The position numbers and the translations under genes were made by a program. This document shows positions 13,194 through 24,848 of a stretch of DNA of 64,000 nt, piece after piece; within the stretch, counting starts at the first letter, position 1; each line of letters starts with the position of its first letter. Below the pieces are notes generated by a model, which had not been told where the DNA came from, made no database searches, and saw only the letters and a program-made list of their open reading frames with translations. Source of the stretch: Cyclina sinensis (lineage: Eukaryota; Mollusca; Bivalvia; Venerida; Veneridae); contig JAAONU010000001.1 in assembly GCA_012932295.1 (NCBI GenBank), forward strand, positions 25,892,550 through 25,956,549. Direction: 5' to 3'.

Positions 13194-13266
13194 GGCCCGG
13201 ATGGGATTGGAAATGGGATCGTCAAGATTGACAATCCGATGCTCTACCAACTGAGCTAGCCGGGCC
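13194..13266 (-). repeat. tRNA-Asp(GTC)-like relic / SINE head
   Basis: On the minus strand GGCCCGGCTAGCTCAGTTGG reads as acceptor strand plus D-arm (GCTC...GAGC), and the 3' side ends CCGGGCC, fully complementary to the first seven bases. The anticodon loop reads TTGTCAA. The anticodon stem and the T-stem (TCCCA against TCCCA) do not pair, and box B is mutated. It is therefore a degenerate tRNA or tRNA-derived SINE, not a working tRNA gene. Confidence 0.6.
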
Positions 13267-13439
13267 AGCAAAGTGACAGTAGGAGAAAATTAGTGTTGCA
13301 ACACTTCATAACTTGAATGTAACACAACTTTGTATTGGCAGCAGCTGCAGGTGATTTTATAACATTTACAGACAGCAGAAGGTGTAAAGTTTGTCAATTA
13401 AAATAATTGCTACTGTTACAAAACTAGAAATGGGTTTTT

Positions 13440-14498
13440 GATTGAACAAAAACATATGTCTCCCCCCAGCCAGTTGCTGCAGGTAGTATAGGGTCAGACG
13501 ATGGTAAAATTTGACATTTAACCTCCAAGTGTGTCCTTGACCTTTAGACACCACACCCGCAAAGCGGGCTCTGCATGTCGCCTTGATGAGGTGAACATCT
13601 GACCCAAGTTTCATAAAAATCCTTCAAGGGCTTTTGAAGATACAGAGCGGACACAATTTTGTGGCATTTGACATTTAACCTCCAAGTGTGACCTTGACCT
13701 TTAGACACCACTCCCGCAAAGGGGGTTCTGCACGTCGCCTTGATGAGGTGAACACCTGACCCAAGTTTCATAAAAATCCTTCAAGGGGTTTGGAAGATAC
13801 AGAGCGGACACGATTTTGTGGCATTTGACATTTAACCTCCAAATGTGACCTTGACCTTGAGACACCACATCCACAAAGTGGGTTCTGCACTTCGCCTTGA
13901 TGAGGTGAACATCTGACCCAAGTTTCATAAAAATCCTTCAAGGGCTTTGGAAGATACAGAGCAGGACATTAAACCTCCAAGTTTGACCTTGACCTTGAGA
14001 CACCACACCCGCAAAGTGGGTTCTGCACGTCGCCTTGATGAGGTGAACATCTGACCCAAGTTTCATAAAAATCCTTCAAGGGCTTTTAAAGATACAGAGC
14101 GGACACGATTTTGTGGCATTTGACATTTAACCTCCAAGTGTGACCGTGACCTTGAGTCACCACACCCGCAAAGTGGGTTCTGCACGTCGCCTTGATGAGG
14201 TGAACATCTGACCCAAGTTTCATAAAAATCCTTCAAGGGCTTTGGAAGATACAGAGTGGACACGATTTTGTGGCATCTGACATTTAACCTCCAAGTGTGA
14301 CCTTGACCTTGAGACACCACACCCGCAGTGGGTTCTGCACGTCGCCTTGATGAGGTGAACATCTGACCCAAGTTTCATAAAAATCCTTCAAGGGCTTTGG
14401 AAGATACAGAGCGGACACGATTTTGTGACGGACAGACGGACGGACGGACAACCAGGGGAAAAACAATATGTCTCCCCCATTTTTGGGGGGAGACATAA
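13440..14498 (+). mobile_element. TATGTCTCCCCC-ended element with six ~157-bp tandem units
   Basis: Left end ACATATGTCTCCCCCC, right end a hairpin TGTCTCCCCCATTTTTGGGG plus GGAGACATA, so the ends are inverted copies. The core consists of six units with starts near 13515, 13672, 13829, 13966, 14124 and 14281, period 157 bp (one unit lacks about 20 bp). Each unit contains CATTTAACCTCCAAGTGTGA, CACCCGCAAAG.GGGTTCTGC and TTCATAAAAATCCTTCAAGG. A GGAC microsatellite (14431-14450) precedes the hairpin. Long minus-strand reading frames through the units are by-products of the repetition. Same architecture as bivalve pearl elements. Confidence 0.85.
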
Positions 14499-14573
14499 TT
14501 CACTGACTACATAAGTACAATCTGACTGATGTAACACTTTGCTGACTGCAGCTGTAAAATATGACTGGTTAAC

Positions 14574-15999
14574 AAGAGGGCCCTGATGGCCCTGGATAGC
14601 TCAGTTGAGTACTTCTGCCATGGGTCTGCTTTTCAGCAAGTGTCAGAAGCAATATTACATTTTCTTATTGAAGATTTTCAGGTATCTCATAATTTATACA
14701 AATAAAACCCATAGGGCAGAGGCAATTTTGACTAGCAGCTTGTGATGAGATGTCATTTGAAGCAAACTGTTGACAAAAATAAATTTTTAGCTATGGCTGC
14801 CATTTTGTACAATGGAGAGGAACAACTGAGCAATTTTTATTGTATTTTTAAGGAACCTTAAGCTATACAGCACTCTTTCCACTATTCGAGCACCTGCAAT
14901 GTACAGAGTATTTACGATAACCGGCTATAAATTTGTTATTACGATGCTTATTCTCCAAATTAAGAACAACTTTAATATTAAGGTTTACTTCATCAATAAA
15001 GTTATGCTGCTTCACCCTTTGCAGAGATCTTAGACATAAAACCTCCCCATAAATCATGTATACACAATGGAACATAACGTCCGGATATATGCAGATTATC
15101 AATAATATTACTAGACAGTCACATGATTCTGTCCGAGAATATCCGGAATAACAAAACATCCGAATCAAGCATTCCCAAATTGATTCAACAGGTGGTATAT
15201 CGTAAAAATACGTAATGCTTCGGCAATAATCTGATTTTCTAACAGCCAATTAAAACAAAGAATAACATAATATTGGATAACACTAACCCCGCTCCAATTG
15301 TATGTATAGGAATATAATACTGGCAATTTTACGTACAGAAAAAACAACTATTTTTAGTTTTGGCAGCCATTTTGTGCAAGGGAGCAGAACTATTCAAGCA
15401 ATTCAAATAGAGGGCTATGTAAGGAACATTTCTGTGAAATTTGGTCGAAAATGGCCTTGCAGATTAGGAGGACATGCTGTTTGAATTTCTTTTTATTTTC
15501 AGGTTTTGCAACCCTTATGTGAATTGGAGTGTAACAGTTAGAGCAACTTGAGAAAAGGGCAATATAACAAACATTTATGTAAAGATTGGTTAAAAATGGC
15601 TTAGTGGTTTTGGAAGAGATGTCATTTGAAGCCAAATGTTTTTAAAAATCTATTTTTAGCTCAGGCTGCCATTTAGTGCAATTTCAATATAGGGCATATA
15701 TGGAATATTTTTTTGAAATTTGGTGGAAAATGACCTTGCAGTTTAGGAGATGCTGTTAAATTTATTTTTCTATTTTTAGCTTTTGCAGCCCTTATGTGCA
15801 ATGGAGTGGAAAGTCTGAGCAATTTTAAAAAAGGGCAATATAAGGAACATTTCTGTCAAGTTTGGTTCAAAATGACCTTGTGGTTTTGGAGGAGATGTCA
15901 TTTGAAGTAAAATGTGGATGACAGATGACTGACAACGGACACCAGACAGAGGGTGATCCCAATAGAACACCCTGAGCATCTGCTCAGGTGAGCTAAAAA
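14574..15999 (+). mobile_element. HINE/pearl-like element G with an internal ~480-bp insert
   Basis: 5' end AAGAGGGCCCTGATGGCCCT, 3' end hairpin CCTGAGCATCTGCTCAGG plus TGAGCTAAAAAC. Tandem units contain 'TTTTAGCT..GGCTGCCATTT.GTGCAA.GGAG' and 'AAGGAACATTTCTGTGAAATTTGG' (near 14775, 15365, 15660, 15780). Between about 14857 and 15340 is unrelated sequence that interrupts the unit order and is probably another insertion; its ends could not be defined. Confidence 0.7.
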
Positions 16000-16441
16000 C
16001 TATAAAGACTGTATCTGTAAAAACTGACTGATAGAACACTTGACTGACTGCCACTGTACAATCTGAATGTTATGAAAATACACTGTCTCAGCTATTAAAC
16101 ATGAGGGATATTAAGCTTAACTGACTGCCACAGTCAGACTTCAGCTGTAAAAACAAATGTTACAACACTTAACTGTGGAACTACATCACTGAAGCATTTG
16201 GCTAAAGATGTGATTATTTAATTACTCCTCAGTTTGTGCAGTAAAACATCACTATACTGACTTCAGCACTAGAATTCAACTTTTACATCACTAAGAACTA
16301 TAAGGTTTACATTTTACAATACTTAATCATATTATTTTATATACATTTTACAGTATGTCATTAAAATGTATCTGACAAACTTATGGCTTGCCAGGTTTAT
16401 GCATTCCAGTAAAATTTGAAAGCATTAAAATTCATACTTAC
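16000..16441. other. CaMKII intron 4 near exon 4
   Basis: AT-rich intron sequence with repeated TGACTGCCAC..GTA words around 16000-16150. Nothing else recognised. Confidence 0.35.
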
Positions 16442-16496
16442 AAATCAAATACTAAATAATGGAAACCATCATCTTGTATACTGTCATGTAGTCGGA
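16442..16496 (-). CDS. CAMK2: CaMKII coding exon 4 (beta-4/beta-5 and hinge)
   Basis: The 55-bp exon completes Val74 and encodes RLHDSIQDDGFHYLVFD, ending with the first two bases of Leu92. It covers beta-4, the turn QDDG (EEGH in vertebrates) and beta-5. Phe90 in L-V-F-D is the gatekeeper position at the ATP pocket, followed by the hinge D-L-V. Acceptor TTTTCAG, donor GTAAGTATGA; entry phase 1, exit phase 2. The length equals that recalled for the vertebrate exon. Confidence 0.95.
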
Positions 16497-18130
16497 CTGA
16501 AAATAGAAAATTAAAATTATGAACAAGTATGGCAAATGAATGTTTTCCAAAATACCCAGCATACCACACCTTTAATGATCTCTCTGTCTTACATGGACTT
16601 TCTTGTAAACAAGACAGGAGAAAGTATTACATAATCAAAATACAGAAAAATATATCAAGACAATAAATCAAGCCATTGGCTTTGTTCTATTGATGATTAC
16701 AGTGCCTCAGTGATAACTACATGCAGTGCTTTACATTCATGTGTTCAAGAATGTACAGTGGAAAGAAGAAGACGAGAATTTTGATTTAGTTTATTCTCGG
16801 TGGACTGAAGTTGCCTCGCATTAAAAAGTAGCACCTAAAGTGACATCTCAATTTTGCAAGTCTCGTTGATAATCAGGTGACGCAACTAAAAGATCCGGAA
16901 AATGGAATTATCATATGTCTTGCAGACAGGATATGATCAATACCTTTCGTAGCATCCGTGCTATTATAGAAAAGGCCCCTAACTAAATAGCAGTGCATCA
17001 ATATTTAATACAACACTCGTCACTGATGGCAGAATGTATAAAGGAAATCTATGTTAGGCATCACTTGTACAGGAAGACTTTTTTGTCCTAAGGAAGTTGT
17101 GCTTTTTTAATCTGATTATATTAATTTTTTTAGTTCCGGAAAATACTTTTGAATGATAAATTAATATAACCAGAAATGGTACAATCACAACATTCGCATA
17201 AATATTAAAAGCATTTCTTTTTAAAATCTATTCACCCTTTCAACTTTTTTGTCTTGCATCAAAAGTACTAACAGTACTGAATTTCTTTCCTGCAGACTTT
17301 GCAGTTAGCTTTATCAGCAATGTGTATTTTTCAAATATTGCATCAAGTCTGATTCCATTTACTATCCACTTGTCCCAAACTTATATCCACCAGTTTTTAA
17401 TTCCTACATTATTCTTTGTAGTATCACTCTTTGGCTCACCGATATCTCAATGTTTTGATCCCATTTTCAGCAAAACCCAGCATATAGCCATTTGCATTTC
17501 GGTTTCATTAAAATACTATGTTCATTATTTGACTGACTATGACAAGGCTGAACAAGGGTGCCACTGTCACAAAATACACCTGTCACAGAAGTTTTTGGTG
17601 AAGATGTGGGCATAATGGAAAAAAAAAAGTGTCCATGAGTCCAAGAAAGGTTATAATTAAAATGAACATTGACATTTGGACAAACTTGTAAGCATGAATT
17701 TATACCAGGTCTGAAGTACATGAAATTATACAGGGGCTTGAATTTGGAACATAGCACTCAGTCTGATAATAATGAACATTTGTGCAAATCTATTATTACA
17801 ATTCCGAAAAGCATGTAGACATTCATTCTTGTTTCAGACTGGCCTATATTAAGCTTCAGTACCGAGATTTAAGTGAAGCTGTGCAACCAAAGAATATAAT
17901 TCTTTATTTCAAACCAGAAGGTTGTAATTTAAGAACAAGTACAATGAACATATATTTGCTGAAGTAATTATTTCATGTACTTTTGATAAATGTGTGAAAT
18001 GTATGATCACATGAATATATGTAAACAAACAGTATAATGACATTTTAGTAAATTTGTGTCATCTGGAAATGGATTATGCGTGAAATTCTCAGTCTCATGA
18101 TGATGAACATTTGTGACAGAATCCTTTAAT
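16497..18130. other. CaMKII intron 3 spacer
   Basis: AT-rich. Several short reading frames were inspected and none resembles a known protein. No element ends found. Confidence 0.4.
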
Positions 18131-18480
18131 TCATGATGACTAAATGGTCCATACACTCATTTTCAAACTTTTGTTTGACCTTTGACCTCTATGTGTGACC
18201 TTGGCCACAGGGACCTGAATTTTGGGCGAAACACTTTATTTCACAGTGGTAAATATTTGTGTCAAGTTATTATAAAAGCTCTCAATGCATGTAGAAGTTT
18301 TGCTCCAGACAAGGGTTTTCATCTGACCTCTAAGTGTGACCTTGACCTCGAGACCTGGTTCATGCATGCAAAACTATGTCTTATAATGGTGAAGAGTTGT
18401 ATCAAGTAATACTAAAATCCCAACATGCATGTAAAAGATATGCTCCGAACAGAACTGGATGCCGCCAGCCTGCCCGCCTC
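18130..18480 (+). repeat. Two TGACCTTGACC-type units (~155 bp)
   Basis: Two related units contain TGACCTCTA.GTGTGACCTTG, 'GA.ACTTTAT...ATGGT' and 'CAAGT.AT...AAA.CTC..AATGCATGTA'. This is the core of a HINE-like element lacking recognisable ends. Confidence 0.5.
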
Positions 18481-19403
18481 CATAATACAACACCTTTTTT
18501 CTTTAAACAGACATAAAAAAAAACCACTTAAACACAGTATCACATTGACTGCCAGTGCTGATGTACATATTTTACCAAATGAAAGTTAAAGTAAAGAAAA
18601 GACACTTCAACCACCACAAAGATAACTGGAAATACATTATACTGAATCAAAATTGACTGGCTGAGAATTACTAGACAAACACTGGAAATTTGTGACAACA
18701 ATAGAATTCCCCATATATCTCACATGTCTCAATAAATACAGCGTTAAAAAAGAAGAAGAAAAAACAACAACAACATGAGCACAAAGTTTAACACCAGTAA
18801 CCATTTCAATCTCAATCTCAGAAAGTTAAATGACTACTTGATACAATTCACAGTTTTTTGGTTTTTTTTCATTTGTTTTTGTAGTTTTCTTGTCTCAATC
18901 TTTTAAAGCAGAGATCAATGTGTACTGTAAGTGGAGTATGTTTAACAACTGAATCAATTTCTCTTTGAATAATTCAACAATGACAGATGTCTACAGCATC
19001 CCCGTAGATTTCCTGCACAAGTGCATGTACAATGGGAGCACACAGTTACATCAGTGAAATATATATGCACACCACTTTCACACGATAAATTCTTTCACTT
19101 CTCTAATATTGAGCAAAAAAACTTTCTAAGTTGCAAGTTTCAAATTAAATTACTAAATAAAGCAATCTTTATAAGCAATACATACAGAGCATACTTTAAG
19201 ACTTGCTATAAACTTGCAGAAATTTTTCTCGCATTCTTACTATTTTAGATCACAAACATGGGAAGGCATATAAGGGCAAATTGTAAAATGCTACTAGGAT
19301 ACTAGTATTCACAGGAAATGCCCATAACATGGAAATTAAGTCTGACTGATAACTTAGTTCTCATTCAAAGAATTTATTCACTTTTTACAAACATGAATTA
19401 TAA
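18481..19403. other. CaMKII intron 3 spacer
   Basis: AT-rich sequence with A and T tracts; no recognised feature. Confidence 0.4.
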
Positions 19404-20050
19404 CAAAAGGGCCATGATGGCCCTTAATCGCTCACCAGCATCCCACTGCTAAGGGGCCATAAATCTGGAACCCATGATGGGATGAGGCTGGTTAAGCAAA
19501 CACAATGACCCATATTAGAACTCATTAAGACAGACATTCTGACAGGTTTTCATGCCATTTGGGCATAAAGTTGGCATCTTGAGTGTTAACAAGGTAAATC
19601 TAGTGTTTTGACTCCATGACCTAGTTTTTGAACCAAGATGACCCATATTCAAACTTGACCTAGATATCGCCAAGAAAAAGATTCTGACAAATTTTCATCA
19701 AATCTGAAAATTAAATGTAGTCTCTAGAGTGTTCACAGGTAAATTTAAGTTTTGACCTCATGAGCTAGTTTTTTTTTATCTCATATTACCTTTATTCATA
19801 TTTGACCTAGATATCATTAAGACAAACATTCTGACAAATTTTCATGACATCTGGAAAGAAAAAGGGGCTCAGGGCCTTGTCGTTTCAGACAAGATTTTCG
19901 AATTTTTTCCTTTCTGCTGCCATAGCAACCAGAGTTCTCGATGGAATTCAATTCTTTGAACAACTTTGGTAGAGCTTCCAACACATGACGCACGCCGGAC
20001 AATCAATTATCCCAATAACTTACCCTAGAGCACTGTGAGCTTAGGTGCAC
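19404..20050 (+). mobile_element. HINE/pearl-like element H
   Basis: 5' end AAAAGGGCCATGATGGCCCTTA then GCTCACCAGC. Two core units with TGACCTAGTTTTTGAACC (shared with element B) are followed by the 'CAGGGCCTTGTCGTTTCAGA' block shared with D and I and a variant GCTGCCATAGCAAC at 19916-19929. The 3' end is degraded (GAGCACTGTGAGCTTAGGTG). It links the B-type core with the D/I-type 3' block in one element. Confidence 0.65.
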
Positions 20051-20671
20051 TGATTCCTTGAAAGGCACTAAGACACTAGTATCTCCTATTTTTCAACATA
20101 TAAAATATTGATTTCAGTATGCACACTTTTATTGTGCATAGGTGACCAAATGCATCCATATTAAACATTGAGAAGAAATAATGTATCACAAGTTTATAGG
20201 AATTTATAGAGCCGCCAATTTAATGAACATTACTGCTGTCATGTTTATTGATTCTATCACACATTCATTGCTTTACAATACTCACGTCCATTGTAGAGGA
20301 CAACATTTTTGTCATTCATATTAACATTTGTCAGGAAAATTCTCAATCAGGCAAGAAATTAGCTCTAACAAATACTAGTAATTGTACATGACCATTCTAA
20401 AACAAAGTAAATACTGGTTTAATCGAAGATTTCCTGCGCTTAAGGATAACCATTTTTACAAAAGCAATAATGTCTTGGTTCATGAAAAGAGGCATCATGC
20501 TGTGAACCTTCCTTAGAAACAAATGTAATGTTACAAATCTGTGTCATCTTTACCTCTAAGGAAGTTATAATATTTCATACTTCAAGATAAAACGTTTTGT
20601 TCAACTTCATTTTTCTTCAGACTTTTAAATTGTTTCAATTAATTTTAAACCAATACAGTGACACATTAAAC
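20051..20671. other. CaMKII intron 3 spacer
   Basis: AT-rich, no recognised feature. Confidence 0.4.
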
Positions 20672-22897
20672 AAGAGGGCCATGATAGCCCTGGATCTCTG
20701 ACCTGAATACTTTGGCTTTGGGTGTGCTTTTGAGCAAACATCAGAAGCTTTTTTTTAAGGTTCTCCCTACTGTGAAATCATTTAAATTCGCTGGGATGAA
20801 ATTTCGCGCAAACGGCCAAAAAAGTACATTCGCGCGGTCCTAAATTCGCGCATTTTCAATTTCAGATTCAATTTTTTTTATCAGCATAAAAACAGACGAC
20901 AGCTGCCTGACGCTGGATGTATACGTGTCAATTACCGCGGTCCGCTTTCGAATATACAAACTGACAGGTCCAACTGTTAATTGACGTTAATTGACACAGA
21001 TTAAGTGTGCACAGATTAACAGATCGATACCGACAGGTCTTTTGTAACCGGTCCCTAATCAATTACACTAAAAAAAAACATTGCCGCTTGCGAAAATTAC
21101 CTTTACTCGTTCGTGTCCTATTTATGTGTTGTTACTTCTATTCGCTTTTATTCTTACATTCTCAAAGAATAAAATAAGTTTCAATAGCAAAAATAAGTTT
21201 GTTTCTCATTGAAAAGTTAAAGAATTTAACAAATTATCGAAATAGTGGAGACAACGATGTAATAATTATTAGTAAACGCTTCAGACAAGCGTTCAACAAC
21301 TTAAGGAAATACAAATGAAACATACTTAAAAAGAAAACATAATAAGTTTCATTTTAATTTTGCTAGATATTTAGAATTTGCAAAAACATCCGATTATTCA
21401 AGTTATATTGGCTAAAAACAACAACTAATGGTCAAAAGTGAGTGGAAAAATATATGCAGGTATTTCGGATAGGATCAAGATTCGGATAACGTAAGTGTTT
21501 TATTAGTTTAATAAAAGCGCGGTCTTAAATTCGCGCATTGTTCCTAGCGCGAAATACGTGAAAATTCATCCTACGCGAACAAAAATGATTTCACAGTATA
21601 TAATTTTATATGAATTCAAGTTACCCCCCAGGGTATAACCAATTTTCACACAAGGGGCATAATTTGAACAAACTTGGCAGAGGATCTCCAGCTGATGCTC
21701 TATGCAAATTATCTAAGTTTAAGGCCTTGTGGTTCCAGACAAGAAGATTTTTCTTTTTTTCTTTTATAAGCCTACATAAAATTTAGTGACCATAGGGCTG
21801 GGCCATTTAAGACCCTATATTTATGGGCTTAATTTTACCAATCTTGGTAGAGGACCTCTAGCTGATGCTCCAAGCAAAAAATCTAAGCCCTTGTCTATGT
21901 GGTTCCAGACAAGAACATTATTTGAGGTTTCCTCTATATAAGTGTATGTTAAATCAAGTGACCCATTTGGTACAGCTAATTTTGACCCAAGGGGCATTAT
22001 TTGAACAATCTTTATAGAGCATCAAAAAGATTTTTAAACATTAAATTATTTCCACAATTAGGACCCCCGAGGTGGGGCCAATTCTGACCTTGAGGAAAAA
22101 ATTTGAACAAACTTGGTAAAGGACCTCTAGCTGATGCTCTATGCAAAATGTCTCAGTTCTAAGTTGTGTGGTTTCAGACAAGAAGATTTTTTTAAATCTC
22201 CCATATATAAATCTATGTAAAATCAAGTGACCCCCAGCGCAAAGCTACTAATGACCCAAAGGGCATAATTTGCACAATCTTAGAAGAGGACCTCAAGATG
22301 ATGCTGCATGCAAAAAATCTTAGGTCTAAAATTTACAGGATTTTTAAACATTAAACATTTTCCACAAATAAGATCCCCGTCGTGGGGCCAATTTTGGGCC
22401 CAGGGACATAATTTAAACAAACTTGGTAGAGGACCTCTAGATGATGCTCTTTGCAAAAATATCTAAGTTTTAGGTCTTGTGGTTTCAGGCAAGAAGATTT
22501 TTCAAGACTTCCCTAAAATCAAGTGATCCCTGGGCTGTGCCATTAATGACCCCTGGGGCATAATATGAACAATCTTGGCAGAGGACCTTAAGCTGATGCT
22601 CCATGTAAAAGAAAAGGGCCTTGTGATTTCAGACAAGAAGATTTTCAAAGTTTTTCTTTTCTGTTGCCATAGCAACCAGAGTGCTTGATGGAATTCAATT
22701 CCTTGAACAACTTTGGTAGAGCTTATACAAGGAATATCCCTGGCATGTTTGGTCAAAGTTGGATCAGCGGTATAGGAGAAGTCATTTAAGACAAATTGCT
22801 GACGATGCACACCGCACGAAGCACACTGACCGACACGGGACAATCAATTATCACAAAAGCTCATCCTTGAACACTTCATGCTCAGGTGAGTTAAAAA
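20672..22897 (+). mobile_element. HINE/pearl-like element I, interrupted by a MITE
   Basis: 5' end AAGAGGGCCATGATAGCCCT, 3' end CATGCTCAGGTGAGTTAAAAAC. Core units of roughly 150-200 bp contain 'CTTGGTAGAGGACCTCTAGCTGATGCTC' variants and 'GGTTTCAGACAAGAAGATTTTT'. A perfect GTTGCCATAGCAAC lies at 22663-22676. The element at 20770-21596 is inserted in its first unit. Confidence 0.75.
20770..21596. mobile_element. TA-flanked MITE with CTGTGAAATCATTT inverted ends
   Basis: The left terminus CTGTGAAATCATTTAAATTC and the right terminus (reverse complement CTGTGAAATCATTTTTGTTC) are inverted repeats, flanked by TA on both sides (20768-20769, 21597-21598). Subterminal zones are rich in TTCGCGC words on both sides. 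No transposase reading frame. TA duplication suggests a Tc1/mariner/pogo-type helper. The flanking HINE sequence rejoins across it (CTCCCTA|TATAATTTTAT). Confidence 0.85.
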
Positions 22898-24247
22898 CAC
22901 AACCAAATCATGGTTTACTGAAGTACTGATTTATCAAATCTCAAACCCAGTGCATCTTCAAAGACTAGTTTCATTAGATAATGTCTCAACTGCACTGTTT
23001 TACACCATTAAGGACAGTTATTTTACAAATTTAAAAACTTAGCTTCTCAGTTGAGGACAATCACAGAAAAAGCTGGCAATTTTTCATGGCCTAATTACAG
23101 AATCTGCTGTCGATCTATACTACAGAATCAGTAATTTTATAGGCACTAAATGAATTCGAAGCAAAGAAACCTCTAAATAAGCTTGATTTCCATAATCTTA
23201 GAAGTGAAAGAGCTGGCAAATTACTTAGAAGTGAAACAGCCGGCAAATTTAAGCTAACTAAAATGCCAGAACATCCTGAAGAAACCTCAATGATTGTGGC
23301 TACATTACGAAGCCAATAAAATGTTTCCCATTTCCATTTTGGAATTAAAAAAGAACATCTCTCACTGACAGCGCTACAGTTTATTATGATTTAAGTTCTG
23401 ATATTATTTCAGTAAAAAAAGTGTGCCATCTTCTTCATGTTGTTCTGATAAGTTTGTGAAAGGTTTCAGTTTTTCAGAGAAAATTCGTCCTTAAAAGAAC
23501 ATTTGTAGCTGGAAATTTCTAGAAATATTTATAGACCTCTTCTCTACAACAATCAGCACTCTTTCACACATTTCTTTTAGGAAATATATCAAAGACATCA
23601 AATACTTTTCCAATACTTTCAGAACTACAGACAAGTAATGAAAGTTTATATAGTCATTCAAATAGGCAATCATGATAATCTCTACAACCTCATGGAAAAA
23701 GACTTGGCCTTTGACAATTTGTATGATGACTCTAACCCAAGCCATGTTTTTGTCTGAATTGTCCTTTAGTATTTATACAGATGGACGGACAGACAGTTAC
23801 ATAGATACTGACAAACAAAATGGAAAACTGATTTCAGTAACATGCTATTTTAGCTGTAGAGAAACGTATGAAAAGCTGTCATTCTTAATTTCTTACATTA
23901 CTTCTGTCAATTCTGCTGTCAGAAACACCAGTACCAAATTACAAAGAAACTGTTTTTTCAGAAAAATTAGGAAAAATTATCTAGTTTTTACATGTAAATT
24001 GCTATAAAATTAAATAATCAACTGCTTGGCAAATACTGCCTGTAGCATTTCTTCAGGCAAAATGTCATCAGACTTTAAAACCCTTGGTAGTTTGTTCACA
24101 GTGTTTCAGCTATCTTGAGAATAAATCCCAGATCACAAAGCCGTTCCATATAAATCAATTATGACATTTTTCTCTGTATCTGTCATTCAATGGCCAGCTG
24201 TTTTACACTGATTTTCTAAGCTGAATCTATATAGGGAAGTAATAAGC
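22898..24247. other. CaMKII intron 3 spacer
   Basis: AT-rich. A short GATGGACGGACAGACAG microsatellite at about 23781-23796 may be the tail of a decayed HINE. No gene seen. Confidence 0.4.
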
Positions 24248-24848
24248 TGTCTATCAGTTCTGTGACACAGATGTCTGAATTCTTGGTGACCGTTTTGATT
24301 GTGAAATAATTCTTTTCAAACCATGGAACTTGTCTATCAGCTCTGTGACACAAATGTCTGAATTCTTGGTGACCGTTTTGATTGTGAAATAATTCTTTTC
24401 AAACCATGGAACTTGTCTATCAGCTCTGTGACACAGATGTCTGAATTCTTGGTGACCGTTTTGATTGTGAAATACAGTAATTCTTTTCAAACCATGGAAC
24501 TTGTCTATCAGCTCTGTGACACAAATGTCTGAATTCTTGGTGACCGTTTTGATTGTGAAATAATTCTTTTCAAACCATGGAACTTGTCTATCAGCTCTGT
24601 GACACAGATGTCTGAATTCTTGGTGACCATTTTGATTGTGAAATACAGTAATTCTTTTCAAACCATGGAACTTGTCTATCAGCTCTGTGACACAGATGTC
24701 TGAATTCTTGGTGACCATTTTGATTGTGAAATACAGTAATTCTTTTCAAACCATGGAACTTGTCTAGCAGCTCTGTGACACAGATGTCTGAATTCTTGGT
24801 GACCATTTTGATTGTGAAATACAGTAATTCTTTTCAAACCATGGAAAT
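24248..24848. repeat. Seven-unit 83/88-bp tandem array
   Basis: Units start at 24248, 24331, 24414, 24502, 24585, 24673 and 24761, with spacings 83, 83, 88, 83, 88, 88 and 88. The two unit sizes differ only by a 5-base insert (CAGTA) in AAATA|ATTCTTTTC. The copies are almost identical, implying recent amplification. Minus-strand open frames across the array arise because neither unit carries stops; they are not treated as genes. Confidence 0.93.

Noticed and set aside
13366..14496. Several minus-strand frames with similar peptides (KLGSDVHLIKATCR and the like)
   Set aside because: They are translations of the six 157-bp units of a non-coding element.
14863..15249. 128-residue minus-strand open frame
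   Set aside because: It lies in the insert within element G; composition is biased, no domain is recognisable, and no splice partners were seen.
24254..24806. Repetitive open frames with NSDICVTELIDKFHGLKRI-type units on the minus strand
   Set aside because: They come from the 83/88-bp array, which switches frame between units; all frames are used, which argues against coding.
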